A DNA stretch of 10,091 bases from Hyphomicrobiales bacterium (GCA_003133345.1 PKXB01000189.1:7157-17247); one strand, 5' to 3'; shown: positions 1-7,184, counted from the stretch's first letter. Notes: generated by a model from the sequence alone, not told the origin. A program made the numbers and translations.

Positions 1-977
<977 letters not shown>

Positions 978-991
978 ATGGCGAAGGCGAG

Positions 992-1558
992 ATGGATTGG
1001 TTGCAATTCATTGCATCAATAATTGGATCGTTGGCTTGGCCAGCCGCGATGGTGCTCGTTGTATTGTTACTTAGGCGAGCAATTTTTCGCGTCTTGCCGC
1101 GACTTAGGCGGCTTAAATATGGAGATGCCGAAGCCGAGTTTGGCGAGAAGTTGGAGCAGGTGGAGGAAGAGATTGCTGAATTGCCGGCCCCAACATCGTT
1201 GCCGAAAAAGGTCGAGCAAACGGTACAGCGGCTTGATGACATTGGCGACTTTTCAAACAACAGTGCCGTGTTTGTTGCATGGCTTAGCATTGAATCCGCA
1301 ATTTTAAATTTGGCGCGGGCCGCGAATGCATTGGCACCCAACATGCCAGCGTTGCGCGCAGCCGAAATATTGCTGAAGAGGCAATTGATTGATCACGCAA
1401 CTTTTCACGCTATTCGTGACTTAGCCGCGCTTCGCAATATAGCCGTGCATCCGAGTTACGTGCGGCTTATTACGCAAGAAGAAGTGGACCGGTTCAGAGG
1501 TTTGGCCGAGAAAGTCGCGGCGGTATTAGAAGATCGGCGACAATCGATCGTTCAATGA
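992..1558 (+). CDS. Membrane-anchored protein with HEPN-like RNxxxH motif
   Basis: 188 residues, family not recognised with certainty. One hydrophobic segment lies at about residues 7-27, followed by an Arg-rich stretch (28-42) that would stay in the cytoplasm, a Glu-rich probable coiled coil (45-64), a proline linker, and an all-helical C-terminal domain (about 90-185). That domain contains R148-N-I-A-V-H153, the R-N-x3-H pattern of HEPN nucleases and of DUF4145-like proteins, on a helix followed by P-S. The layout suggests a helical domain held at the inner membrane. The start ATG at 992 has a weak purine-rich site (AAGGCGAG) before it and lies 14 bases past the pccB stop, so it may be read from the pccB transcript. 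It meets the DUF4145 gene head-on, stops nine bases apart. Base composition is visibly lower in GC than pccB, which suggests acquisition. RNase activity is inference from one motif only. Confidence 0.75.
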   Translation: MDWLQFIASIIGSLAWPAAMVLVVLLLRRAIFRVLPRLRRLKYGDAEAEFGEKLEQVEEEIAELPAPTSLPKKVEQTVQRLDDIGDFSNNSAVFVAWLSIESAILNLARAANALAPNMPALRAAEILLKRQLIDHATFHAIRDLAALRNIAVHPSYVRLITQEEVDRFRGLAEKVAAVLEDRRQSIVQ

Positions 1559-1567
1559 AAAGTTCGC

Positions 1568-2308
1568 CTATTCCGTCTTGGTAGAGTTTTCTGTTGTTTG
1601 CACATTGCTTTCTTCAGCCTGTTTTGTTTTCGGCTTCTTTGTGTCCGCAAGTGCTTTGACCGCGGCGTTTCGTTCTTGCCGCTTGTGCCTTTCAATATAC
1701 CAGTCTTCAAAAAGGCTTTCGATCAACTGAATCAAAATAGCCGCTTCCTTTGGATCAACGTCAACAATTAAATTAACGTCCTGCTCCATATGAGCGCCGA
1801 TGTTTCCAATATTTCGAACGGCGTCGATTGCCTCCCACGTGTCTGATGAAACGAATTCTTTTATCGCTTCAATTTCCTGGAAAAGATTTAGTTTGTCAGA
1901 AATTTTCCAAAAGTCACGAATCCTGCCTTGTAAGCAGCGGCGAGCAAGAGTCGCAGACGCCTTTGGGCTAAGATTCACGATTCTAGAGGCTTCGACGTAG
2001 CTCGAATTAATTTCTTGAGGAATATATTTTGGTAAGGCCTTCGCCGATGACTCAGGCAAGAGTCGCTGCGAGAAAATACTTTTGCCAAACTGTTTTACAT
2101 TGTCGTTCCACTTATAGGGGCGGATATTGACGTTGACCGTGAGTTCTTTGCATTCTTTGCTCGGGCAAGAGAATGCAAACCAACTCAGTTCAACATCTTC
2201 GTGTTTTGACCTACTCGTACCGATAGAATATGCGCCCTTACCATATAAAGGGTCTGTGATCGTCGTGGGTCTGCCGCAATATGGGCAGGTCCAATCGTGT
2301 TCTATCAA
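1568..2308 (-). CDS. Zinc-ribbon DUF4145 domain protein (HEPN-like)
   Basis: 246 residues. The N-terminus has a zinc-ribbon-like set of cysteines: C8-P-Y-C11-G and C48-P-S-K-E-C53. The middle (about 110-180) fits DUF4145: a LSPKASATLARRCLQ helix, then the conserved R165-N-I-G-N-I-G-A-H173 motif. The tail (about 212-246) is charged, rich in Lys, Glu and Thr, and probably disordered. DUF4145 proteins belong to the HEPN-like helical group and are often found in defence or mobile regions; their biochemical role is poorly known. The start is TTG (2306-2308 on the complement), chosen because AAGGTGG lies about five bases before it and no better in-frame start is seen. The gene is markedly AT-rich: bases 1861-1920 hold only 19 G/C of 60, against 43 of 60 for 841-900 in pccB. 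This points to horizontal transfer. It runs convergently into the RNxxxH gene. Confidence 0.85.
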   Translation of the reverse strand: MIEHDWTCPYCGRPTTITDPLYGKGAYSIGTSRSKHEDVELSWFAFSCPSKECKELTVNVNIRPYKWNDNVKQFGKSIFSQRLLPESSAKALPKYIPQEINSSYVEASRIVNLSPKASATLARRCLQGRIRDFWKISDKLNLFQEIEAIKEFVSSDTWEAIDAVRNIGNIGAHMEQDVNLIVDVDPKEAAILIQLIESLFEDWYIERHKRQERNAAVKALADTKKPKTKQAEESNVQTTENSTKTE

Positions 2309-2421
2309 TGATCCACCTTAAAAAGGAGCAGTCGAAGAAGTATTCATTGTAACACGAAACGCAAAATCATACATCAACTCTTCTGCCCCCCGTGGGCAAT
2401 TGCAAGCCGCGACATAACCCC

Positions 2422-2490
2422 ATGCCCACCCCCTTCTTCCTCCTCCGCGCCGTCGTCGCCGAGCCGCTGCGCGATAAATTCGACCTTTGA
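2422..2490 (+). pseudogene. Possible N-terminal remnant of a small protein gene
   Basis: An ATG at 2422 opens a 22-codon frame (MPTPFFLLRAVVAEPLRDKF then Asp-Leu-stop) with strongly GC-ending codons, unlike the flanking non-coding bases. From memory it resembles the first strand and turn of small ferredoxin-fold proteins that begin like 'FLLRAVVADPxxRxxFDxWY' in Rhizobiales, and it breaks exactly where the FDxWY stretch would follow. No continuation was found in the other forward frames before the palindromic repeat at 2537. There is no clear ribosome site. It may be a truncated gene end left by a deletion or by arrival of the AT-rich insert upstream. A chance frame remains possible. Confidence 0.35.
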
Positions 2491-2536
2491 TCTTCGACCA
2501 ACTCCCCGCCGCGCGCGCTCGCGATGATGAGGCATT

Positions 2537-2651
2537 GTCATGCCCGGGCTTGACCCGGGCATCCATGATGAGGCTTGACAGGGAACGGCCTTACGTTCGA
2601 ACGCACTTGTTGAACGGCCTCATGGATTGCCGGGTCAGGCCCGGCAATGAC
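2537..2651. repeat. Pair of inverted palindromic intergenic repeats (REP-like)
   Basis: Two 32-base units face each other. Unit one (2537-2568) runs GTCATGCCCGGG...CATCCATGA; unit two (2620-2651), read on the other strand, runs GTCATTGCCGGGC...AATCCATGA, so the two are near-identical inverted copies. Each unit is itself a hairpin: TGCCCGGG/CCCGGGCA (2541-2548 and 2554-2561, loop of five) and TTGCCGGG/CCCGGCAA (2627-2634 and 2640-2647, loop of five). The 51-base middle contains the 10-base palindrome CGTTCGAACG (2594-2603). Elements of this kind are scattered through Bradyrhizobium-like genomes, often in intergenic regions; a role in transcript ends or as non-autonomous mobile elements is inference. 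The rest of the gap 2309-2746 holds only the possible gene remnant at 2422 and no other gene that I can support. Confidence 0.85.
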
Positions 2652-2746
2652 AGAATGGGATTGCCGCAGCCCGCCAATTCCCAGTGCGGCCACGCTTCCG
2701 TGCAGTTTGCGCCGGTCATTTGACGTTCAATGCCGGGGTTCGCGCG

Positions 2747-3337
2747 ATGGCTCTCTGCAGGCTTTGCTGCTCGCTCGCCATCGTGGCGTTCGCCGCGTTG
2801 GCGCCGTGCGCCGCATTCTCTCAAGCGCGCGGCGATCCGATCGGCCCGCTGACGCGCCTCGCGACCTTCGACCGCGCGCAAGCGGTCAATGTCGGCAAGA
2901 CCAAGGCCGGCAAGACCGCGTGCTACTTCCGCGAGGAAGGCAGCAGCCATTCCCTCGACATCGGCATGACCGCCGATGGCGCGTTCATTCGGCTTGAAAC
3001 ATTCGACTCGCGCGAGACGACACCGGCGCCGCCGGTGCGCGTGTTCGCGGGCAAGCAAATCGCCAAAGGCGAATACGCCACCAACGAGTTCGCCGTGCTG
3101 CAGGCCTACGACGGGCCGTTCGAATATTACGTCCCAAAACCCAATCAGGGTGACTTTGTCGTTGTCGCCAAGGGCGACGCCAAGGCGTTCTTCGAGATGG
3201 TGACGCGCGCCAAGATGGAATTTGTCGTGGTGCAATCCGTGGCCGACCGGAAAAACGTCGACATCGTTGCCATCTACAAATTCAACACGGCTGCAATTCC
3301 CGCGCTGCTGTCGTGCGCCAAGGAGCGCATTCATTAG
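2747..3337 (+). CDS. Exported protein of unknown function
   Basis: 196 residues from ATG 2747. I do not recognise the family. Residues 1-27 form a typical signal peptide: a short positive start, a hydrophobic run (SLAIVAFAALAPCAA) and a probable cleavage site after Phe-Ser-Gln-Ala. The mature part, about 170 residues, is mixed alpha/beta with no repeated cysteines: after the signal only C59 and C190 remain, which could form one disulfide in the periplasm. An upstream in-frame ATG (2684) would add 21 residues ahead of the signal peptide and overlap the repeat-flanking region, so the internal start is preferred, although its ribosome site is weak. The TMEM43-like gene begins 17 bases after the stop, on the same strand, so the two are probably co-transcribed. 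Codon use is GC-rich and typical of the host. Confidence 0.8.
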   Translation: MALCRLCCSLAIVAFAALAPCAAFSQARGDPIGPLTRLATFDRAQAVNVGKTKAGKTACYFREEGSSHSLDIGMTADGAFIRLETFDSRETTPAPPVRVFAGKQIAKGEYATNEFAVLQAYDGPFEYYVPKPNQGDFVVVAKGDAKAFFEMVTRAKMEFVVVQSVADRKNVDIVAIYKFNTAAIPALLSCAKERIH

Positions 3338-3354
3338 CGCCAACGGAGGGGCCT

Positions 3355-4530
3355 ATGTCGGGCATCGGCGATAGCTTTACCGAACGAACCCACAAATCCT
3401 GGTTCGCGCGCATTGGTAATTCGATTGCGGCCGTGCTGTTCGGGCTGTTTCTGCTCGTCGGCTCCAGCGTTCTGCTGTTTTGGAACGAAGGCCGGGCGGT
3501 GCAGACCGAACGTTCGCTGGCCGAGGGCCGGGGTTTGGTTGTCACCGTCGAGCCCGCGCGGGTTGACCCGGCCAACGAAGGCAAGCTCGTTCACGTCAAC
3601 GGCGACGTCACGGCTGTGGCGCCGTTGCGCGATCCGGAATTCCGCGTTTCCGTAACGGGGCTGCGGCTGATCCGCACGGTGGAAATGTACCAGTGGAAGG
3701 AGGAGAAACATACCGAGCGTCACACGACGCTCGGCGGCAGCGAGGATTCGACCACGACCTATACCTATCACCTCGCGTGGAACGGCAGCCGCATCGATTC
3801 GAGCCACTTCCGCCGCCCGGAGGGCCACGACAATCCGCAGATGCGCTACACGCGCACAACATATACGGCGCGCGACGCCACGCTCGGCGCCTTCCGGCCG
3901 AGCGAACCTGCGCTCCGGCTGCTGCCGGCCAACCAAATGGCGCGGGTCGATCCGGCGCATGCCGAGGCGCTGCGCGCGCGGATCAGCGGGCCGCTGCAGG
4001 TGATCGACGGCAGGATCTATCTCGGCGTCGACCCCGGCCAGCCGCATATCGGCGATCATCGCATTTCCTTCAGCACCGTTCCGAACGGTCCGGCCAGCTT
4101 CATCGGGCGTCAGAGCGGCGCCGACTTCGCCGAATACCAGACCCAGAGCGGCGACAAGCTGCTGATGGCGCGCAGCGGCCTGATGTCGGCGCCGGAAATG
4201 TTCAAGGTCGCCGAGGACGAGAACCGCATGCTGACCTGGCTATTGCGGGCGGTCGGCGTGCTGGCGATGTTCATCGGCTTTGCGCTGGTCTTGTTCCCCT
4301 TGAGCGTCATCGCCGACTTCGTACCGTTCATCGGCAGTATCGTGGGGGCGGGCGCGTTATTGGTTGCTCTGGTCTGCACGTTCGTGCTCGCGCCGGCGCT
4401 CATCGCGGTCGCTTGGCTGTGGTATCGGCCGCTGATCTCGGTTGCCGTTCTCGTTGTCGGTCTGGGCGTGGCCTATGGCTTCCGCACGCTGGCGGCGCGC
4501 CGAACACCGGCCCGCGCGCAAGCGGCTTAA
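3355..4530 (+). CDS. TMEM43 family (LUMA-like) integral membrane protein
   Basis: 391 residues from ATG 3355, chosen because GGAGGG (3345-3350) sits five bases upstream; an earlier in-frame start at 3313 overlaps the preceding gene and lacks such a site. One transmembrane helix (about 20-42) ends in the signature LLFWNEGRAV, characteristic of TMEM43. A large soluble domain follows (about 45-288), rich in beta strands, with WKEEKHTERHTTLGG and YTYHLAWN. Three closely spaced hydrophobic helices complete the protein (about 292-315, 322-350, 355-380) before a short Arg-rich tail. This one-plus-three topology matches the family, known from the human nuclear envelope protein LUMA; bacterial members have no settled function. 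The large loop probably lies in the periplasm next to the product of the co-directional exported-protein gene, so the two may work together, which is inference. Confidence 0.88.
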   Translation: MSGIGDSFTERTHKSWFARIGNSIAAVLFGLFLLVGSSVLLFWNEGRAVQTERSLAEGRGLVVTVEPARVDPANEGKLVHVNGDVTAVAPLRDPEFRVSVTGLRLIRTVEMYQWKEEKHTERHTTLGGSEDSTTTYTYHLAWNGSRIDSSHFRRPEGHDNPQMRYTRTTYTARDATLGAFRPSEPALRLLPANQMARVDPAHAEALRARISGPLQVIDGRIYLGVDPGQPHIGDHRISFSTVPNGPASFIGRQSGADFAEYQTQSGDKLLMARSGLMSAPEMFKVAEDENRMLTWLLRAVGVLAMFIGFALVLFPLSVIADFVPFIGSIVGAGALLVALVCTFVLAPALIAVAWLWYRPLISVAVLVVGLGVAYGFRTLAARRTPARAQAA

Positions 4531-4550
4531 CGGCCTGGACACCAGCAAGT

Positions 4551-4580
4551 GTAGGGTGGGCAAAGGCGCGTAGCGCCGTG
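4551..4580. repeat. Shortened intergenic repeat (GTAGGGTGGGCAAAGGCGC type)
   Basis: GTAGGGTGGGCAAAGGCGCG is followed by TAGCGCCGTG, giving a small hairpin GGCGC/GCGCC. From memory, copies of this repeat in Rhizobiales and other proteobacteria usually continue to CCCACC, which would pair with GGGTGGG; here the right arm stops at GTG and is replaced by unrelated bases. It lies 20 bases past the TMEM43-like gene and could help end that transcript. Confidence 0.55.
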
Positions 4581-4590
4581 CGAATTTGTC

Positions 4591-4608
4591 GTCATGCCCG
4601 GCAATGAC
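4591..4608. repeat. Collapsed REP-like palindrome
   Basis: GTCATGCCCGGCAATGAC joins the outer ends of the palindromes at 2537-2568 and 2620-2651: the left end GTCATGCCCG and the right end CCCGGCAATGAC, overlapping by four bases with everything between missing. It therefore looks like an internally deleted copy of the paired element. It lies between the TMEM43-like gene and the convergent small gene at 4623-4874. Confidence 0.6.
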
Positions 4609-4622
4609 GAAGGAGAGGCGCC

Positions 4623-4874
4623 CTATACCGCCGGCGCTTCGATCGTCCGGCCGGCGCTATGGCCGGTGGCCGTGAGCTGATAGCGGTAGCGGTTGCGCCG
4701 GTCGATGGCGATCCAGTCGTTCGCCACCGCCTTGTTGAGTCCGCGCTGAAAATCCCCGTCGCGCACGGTGAAAAAATAATTGCGCGGCAGCATGCCGCTC
4801 ACCGGGACGCGGTTGCGCATGAAAACGCTGAGAATTTGGCGGCCGACGTCATCGTCGGAGGGGGAGTCGTTCAT
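4623..4874 (-). CDS. Small hypothetical protein, possibly winged-helix-like
   Basis: 83 residues from ATG 4872-4874 (MNDSPSDDDVGRQILSVFMR). The pattern of an acidic start, two helices (VGRQILSVFMRNRV and FQRGLNKAVANDWI) and a basic, Tyr-rich strand (DRRNRYRYQLTATG) resembles a compact winged-helix fold; I do not recognise a named family, although similar short proteins are familiar from Bradyrhizobium-type genomes. No clear ribosome site precedes this ATG. A second in-frame ATG four codons earlier (4886) and longer versions up to 4943 are possible. It is the last gene of the leftward cluster, 104 bases after the stop of the FAH remnant, and converges on the TMEM43-like gene across two broken repeats. 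No cysteines, membrane segments or signal peptide are present. Confidence 0.65.
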   Translation of the reverse strand: MNDSPSDDDVGRQILSVFMRNRVPVSGMLPRNYFFTVRDGDFQRGLNKAVANDWIAIDRRNRYRYQLTATGHSAGRTIEAPAV

Positions 4875-4978
4875 GAGCACCGGCATTCGCACGTTGTGTT
4901 CAACTGCGTTACGCCGATGCGCGAGCGCTGTCGCGCCGTGCAACGCAATTCAAAAAGTTATACCTGCTTATTCCGTGG

Positions 4979-5050
4979 TCAGGTTCCCGCCACCACTTTG
5001 TTCCGCAACACTCCGATACCGCTGATCTCGATCTCCTCCGTGTCGCCCGG
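4979..5050 (-). pseudogene. C-terminal remnant of a fumarylacetoacetate hydrolase family gene
   Basis: Read on the complement, 5050 down to the TGA at 4979-4981 gives Pro followed by GDTEEIEISGIGVLRNKV, then Val-Ala-Gly-Thr-stop. This is the classic carboxyl end of FAH-family enzymes (PGDxVEVEIxGIGxLRNxV), which hydrolyse or decarboxylate 2-keto acid substrates in aromatic and related catabolism. Only 23 codons survive. Upstream on the coding strand the match stops at the edge of a GTCATGGCCGGGC repeat end (5045-5057), and the SDR stop follows within 18 bases, so about 200 or more residues of the original enzyme are missing. It lay directly behind the SDR gene in the same direction, and such pairs are common in catabolic operons. 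Not expressed as a functional protein. Confidence 0.75.
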
Positions 5051-5057
5051 CCATGAC
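5045..5057. repeat. Repeat end at the edge of the FAH remnant
   Basis: On the complement this reads GTCATGGCCGGGC, the same kind of outer end as the palindromes at 2537 and 2620 (GTCATGCCCGGG, GTCATTGCCGGG). It overlaps the Pro-Gly codons of the FAH remnant, so part of the likeness could come from coding sequence. Its position at the break suggests a junction left after a repeat-associated deletion. Confidence 0.4.
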
Positions 5058-5067
5058 AAGATAGAAA

Positions 5068-5838
5068 TCAGCGCCAGCCGCCGCCGCCGTTCACATAGAC
5101 CGTGTCCGCGGTCATGAATGCGCAGGCGTCCGAGCACATGAACAGCACCAGCTCGCCGATTTCCTCCGGCTTGCCGAAGCGTTGCATCGGCACGTCGTTG
5201 AGCATTTGCTCCGCCATCTCCGGTGTGGTCGCCGCTGCGGCCTGAAACGCGGTGTCGATCGGCCCCGGCGAGATCGACAGCGCGCGGATGCCCTGGGTGG
5301 CGAATTCACGCGCCACGCCCATGGTCATGGTCACCACCGCGCCCTTGGCCGCGGCGTAGTGCACGCCAGAGCCGGGTCCGCCGCGCCTATGCGTCATGCT
5401 GCCCATATTGACGATCACGCCGAACTGGTTCTTCAGCATGTGCGGCAGCACCGCCTGCATGGCGTAGAACGTGCCTTTCACGTTGAGGTCGAAGGTGCGG
5501 TCGAACAGATCATCGTCGATGTCAAGAAATTTTGAGCGGCGAACGGCGGCGCCGGCCGAGTTGAACAGGAACTGCACGCTGCCGAAGCCGTCGATCGCCA
5601 GCTGCACCATGTCCTCGACCGCCGCACGCTTGGTCACGTCGATGGTGAGCGCCAGCGCCTGGCCGCTTTTGGCATTGACCTGCTCGACGGTTTCCGTGAC
5701 CCCGGCTCCGTTGATGTCGGCGCATACCACGTTGGCGCCTTCGCGCGCGAAGATCAGCGCGGTGGCCCGCCCGATGCCGCTGCCGGCCCCGGTGATGACG
5801 ATGGTTTTTCCTGAGAAATAGTCCGGCGTCTTCGGCAT
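5068..5838 (-). CDS. Short-chain dehydrogenase/reductase (SDR), classical type
   Basis: 256 residues from ATG 5836-5838, preceded by GAGGA about six bases upstream; a TTG five codons earlier is also in frame but overlaps this site. It is a cytoplasmic NAD(P)-dependent oxidoreductase of the Rossmann fold. Visible motifs: cofactor loop T16-G-A-G-S-G-I-G23; D41 at the end of the second strand, which favours NAD over NADP; N93-S-A-G96 (the NNAG motif, with Ser in second place); and the catalytic tetrad N119, S147, Y161 and K165 (YAAAK). SPGPIDT follows as the usual PG motif, and the GGGGW ending is typical of the family. Length is normal. The substrate cannot be told from sequence. The gene lies 55 bases after the beta-hydroxylase-like gene, in the same direction, and is followed at once by the FAH remnant, which hints at an old catabolic operon. 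Confidence 0.93.
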   Translation of the reverse strand: MPKTPDYFSGKTIVITGAGSGIGRATALIFAREGANVVCADINGAGVTETVEQVNAKSGQALALTIDVTKRAAVEDMVQLAIDGFGSVQFLFNSAGAAVRRSKFLDIDDDLFDRTFDLNVKGTFYAMQAVLPHMLKNQFGVIVNMGSMTHRRGGPGSGVHYAAAKGAVVTMTMGVAREFATQGIRALSISPGPIDTAFQAAAATTPEMAEQMLNDVPMQRFGKPEEIGELVLFMCSDACAFMTADTVYVNGGGGWR

Positions 5839-5893
5839 GGTGTCCTCGCGCAATGGCCGTCAGTGCGGCCGCGGGCGAAGACTAGCGCATTCT

Positions 5894-6583
5894 TTACCCG
5901 CCATACGACATCCCTCCCATGCGGATCACCGCCTTGGTGGCCAGCAGGATGGCGCGCGACAGCAGCGCGACGTCGGCCGGCATGTCCTTGCGCCAGACGT
6001 CGAGCAGCAGCGCGATGCGCACCTCCTCGCTGCGGTTCCACACTTCGTGCCGATAGGTGTCGTCCCACAGCAGGCTTTCGCCGTCGCCGAGCCGGTAGGG
6101 CACGCCGTCGATGTTCATGACGCAAGCGGGAACGCCGTTGCCGTCGCGCGGCATCGACAGCATGAGATGAAAGCGTAAGATTCCGCGGAACGGGCCGCGG
6201 TGCTCGGGGACGTGCTTGCCGGGCGCCAGAAACGACAAGATGGCCGACACCACCTCAGGCGCCTCGTGCAAGAGCGCGGCGACCGTCGGGCAGCGTTGCA
6301 GGTTTTTCTCCACCGTCACGCCATAGGCCTTCATGATGAACACGCGCCAGTCGCGCCCGTCATTGGCCGAAATATCCGCTTGCGCCGGCATGATGTCGTG
6401 GAAGCGCGGCACTTGGTTGAGCATGCCGGCGACGCCCAGCGCTTCGCGGCGGATGTCGGTCCAGCGCTCGGTGAAGCGTTGGGCGTTGGGAAAATAATGC
6501 GCGGCGTCGAGCGTGGCCGGCGTCGCGATGCGGCGGTCATAAATGGCGCGCACAGCGCCGGTGGCGCGGTCGTAGAGTGGCAC
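5894..6583 (-). CDS. Aspartyl/asparaginyl beta-hydroxylase domain dioxygenase
   Basis: 229 residues from a GTG start (6581-6583), with GGGGAGAG a short distance upstream. The C-terminal half is the beta-hydroxylase double-stranded beta-helix, an iron(II)/2-oxoglutarate dioxygenase: H128-R-G (first iron ligand) with R137-F-H139-L, then the strongly conserved W173-D-D-T-Y-R-H179-E-V-W-N (second iron ligand) and R189 for 2-oxoglutarate, ending LLLDVWR. As usual in this family there are only two histidine ligands and no acidic third one. Relatives hydroxylate Asp/Asn in proteins or, as in LpxO, acyl chains of lipid A. LpxO is membrane-bound at its N-terminus; here no transmembrane segment precedes the domain, so a soluble substrate is more likely. 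The exact substrate is unknown. It starts the leftward cluster and is divergent from the GlcG-like gene, with 90 bases between the starts. Confidence 0.9.
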   Translation of the reverse strand: MPLYDRATGAVRAIYDRRIATPATLDAAHYFPNAQRFTERWTDIRREALGVAGMLNQVPRFHDIMPAQADISANDGRDWRVFIMKAYGVTVEKNLQRCPTVAALLHEAPEVVSAILSFLAPGKHVPEHRGPFRGILRFHLMLSMPRDGNGVPACVMNIDGVPYRLGDGESLLWDDTYRHEVWNRSEEVRIALLLDVWRKDMPADVALLSRAILLATKAVIRMGGMSYGG

Positions 6584-6673
6584 GGACTTCTCTCCCCGGA
6601 CGGGCGCCCTTGTTGTGAATATAGTCCCGCGTGGGGTAGTCTTGCAAACGCAACGAGAAAGGCCCGGTACCCC

Positions 6674-7174
6674 ATGACGCTGCGAAAATTATTGTTGGCG
6701 CTGTTGCTGGCGCCGCTCTTGAGCGCGCCGCTTCGCGCGGAAGAAGGCCTGGTCACCTTCAAATCCATGAACGTCGATCTCGCGCTGGCACTCGCCCGCG
6801 CCGCGCTCGCCGACTGCCAGAAGCAGGGCTACCAGGTGACGGTCGCGGTGGTGGACCGCTTCGGCGTTACGCAAGTGCTGCTGCGCGACCGCTTCGCCGG
6901 CGCCCATACCGTGCCGACCGCGATCGGTAAGGCCTGGACCGCGGTCAGCTTCCGCACCAATACCAGCGAACTGGTCGCCGCCAGCGGGCCGGGCTCGCCG
7001 CAGGCCGGCATCCGTTCGCTGCCGGGCGCGACCATCATCGCCGGCGGCGTCATGGTGGAGGCGGCGGGATCCCTGGTCGGCGCCGTTGGCGTCTCCGGCG
7101 CGCCGGGCGGCGACAACGACGAAGCCTGCGCCAAAGCCGGCATCGCCGCCGTGCGCGACAAACTGGATTTTTAA
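6674..7174 (+). CDS. Exported GlcG/HbpS family (heme-degrading-domain type) protein
   Basis: 166 residues from ATG 6674. Residues 1-22 are a signal peptide (positively charged start, LLLALLLAPLLSA core, cleavage expected after Leu-Arg-Ala), so the product acts in the periplasm. The mature part matches the GlcG/HbpS (former DUF336) fold: the helix ALALARAALADCQKQGYQVTVAVVD, a strand with LLRDRFAGAHTVPTAIGKAWTAVSF, then GATIIAGGVMVEA and the glycine-rich VGAVGVSGAPGGDNDEACAKAGIAA that is the most constant family signature. HbpS binds heme in Streptomyces; GlcG is encoded with glycolate oxidase genes but has no firm role. The ATG has only a weak purine stretch before it (GAGAAAGG). The frame stays open far upstream to 6200, but that region is the dioxygenase gene on the other strand. 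The CMD-like gene follows after 10 bases, so they form an operon. Confidence 0.9.
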   Translation: MTLRKLLLALLLAPLLSAPLRAEEGLVTFKSMNVDLALALARAALADCQKQGYQVTVAVVDRFGVTQVLLRDRFAGAHTVPTAIGKAWTAVSFRTNTSELVAASGPGSPQAGIRSLPGATIIAGGVMVEAAGSLVGAVGVSGAPGGDNDEACAKAGIAAVRDKLDF

Positions 7175-7184
7175 GAGGTCGACC

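Noticed and set aside
978..991. ATG directly after the pccB stop
   Set aside because: It opens a different frame that does not fit the hydrophobic N-terminus; the ATG at 992 gives a coherent membrane segment and helical domain.
2537..2651. CRISPR-like repeat-spacer unit
   Set aside because: There are only two units, they are inverted rather than direct, and each is a palindrome; this fits REP-like elements, not CRISPR.
2591..3343. 250-codon open frame on the minus strand
   Set aside because: It lies opposite the exported-protein gene, which has a clear signal peptide and normal codon use; the minus frame gives an Arg/His-rich composition typical of a shadow and runs through the palindromic repeat.
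3334..4059. 241-codon open frame on the minus strand
   Set aside because: It is opposite the TMEM43-like gene and has Arg/Ala-rich shadow composition without any recognisable motif.
3693..4607. 304-codon forward frame overlapping the TMEM43-like gene
   Set aside because: It is the +2 shadow of that gene: composition is Arg/Gly/Ala-rich, and there is no membrane pattern or ribosome site.
6200..6673. Long N-terminal extension of the GlcG/HbpS-like frame
   Set aside because: This stretch is opposite the beta-hydroxylase gene, whose iron-binding motifs are clear; a signal peptide beginning at 6674 marks the true start.
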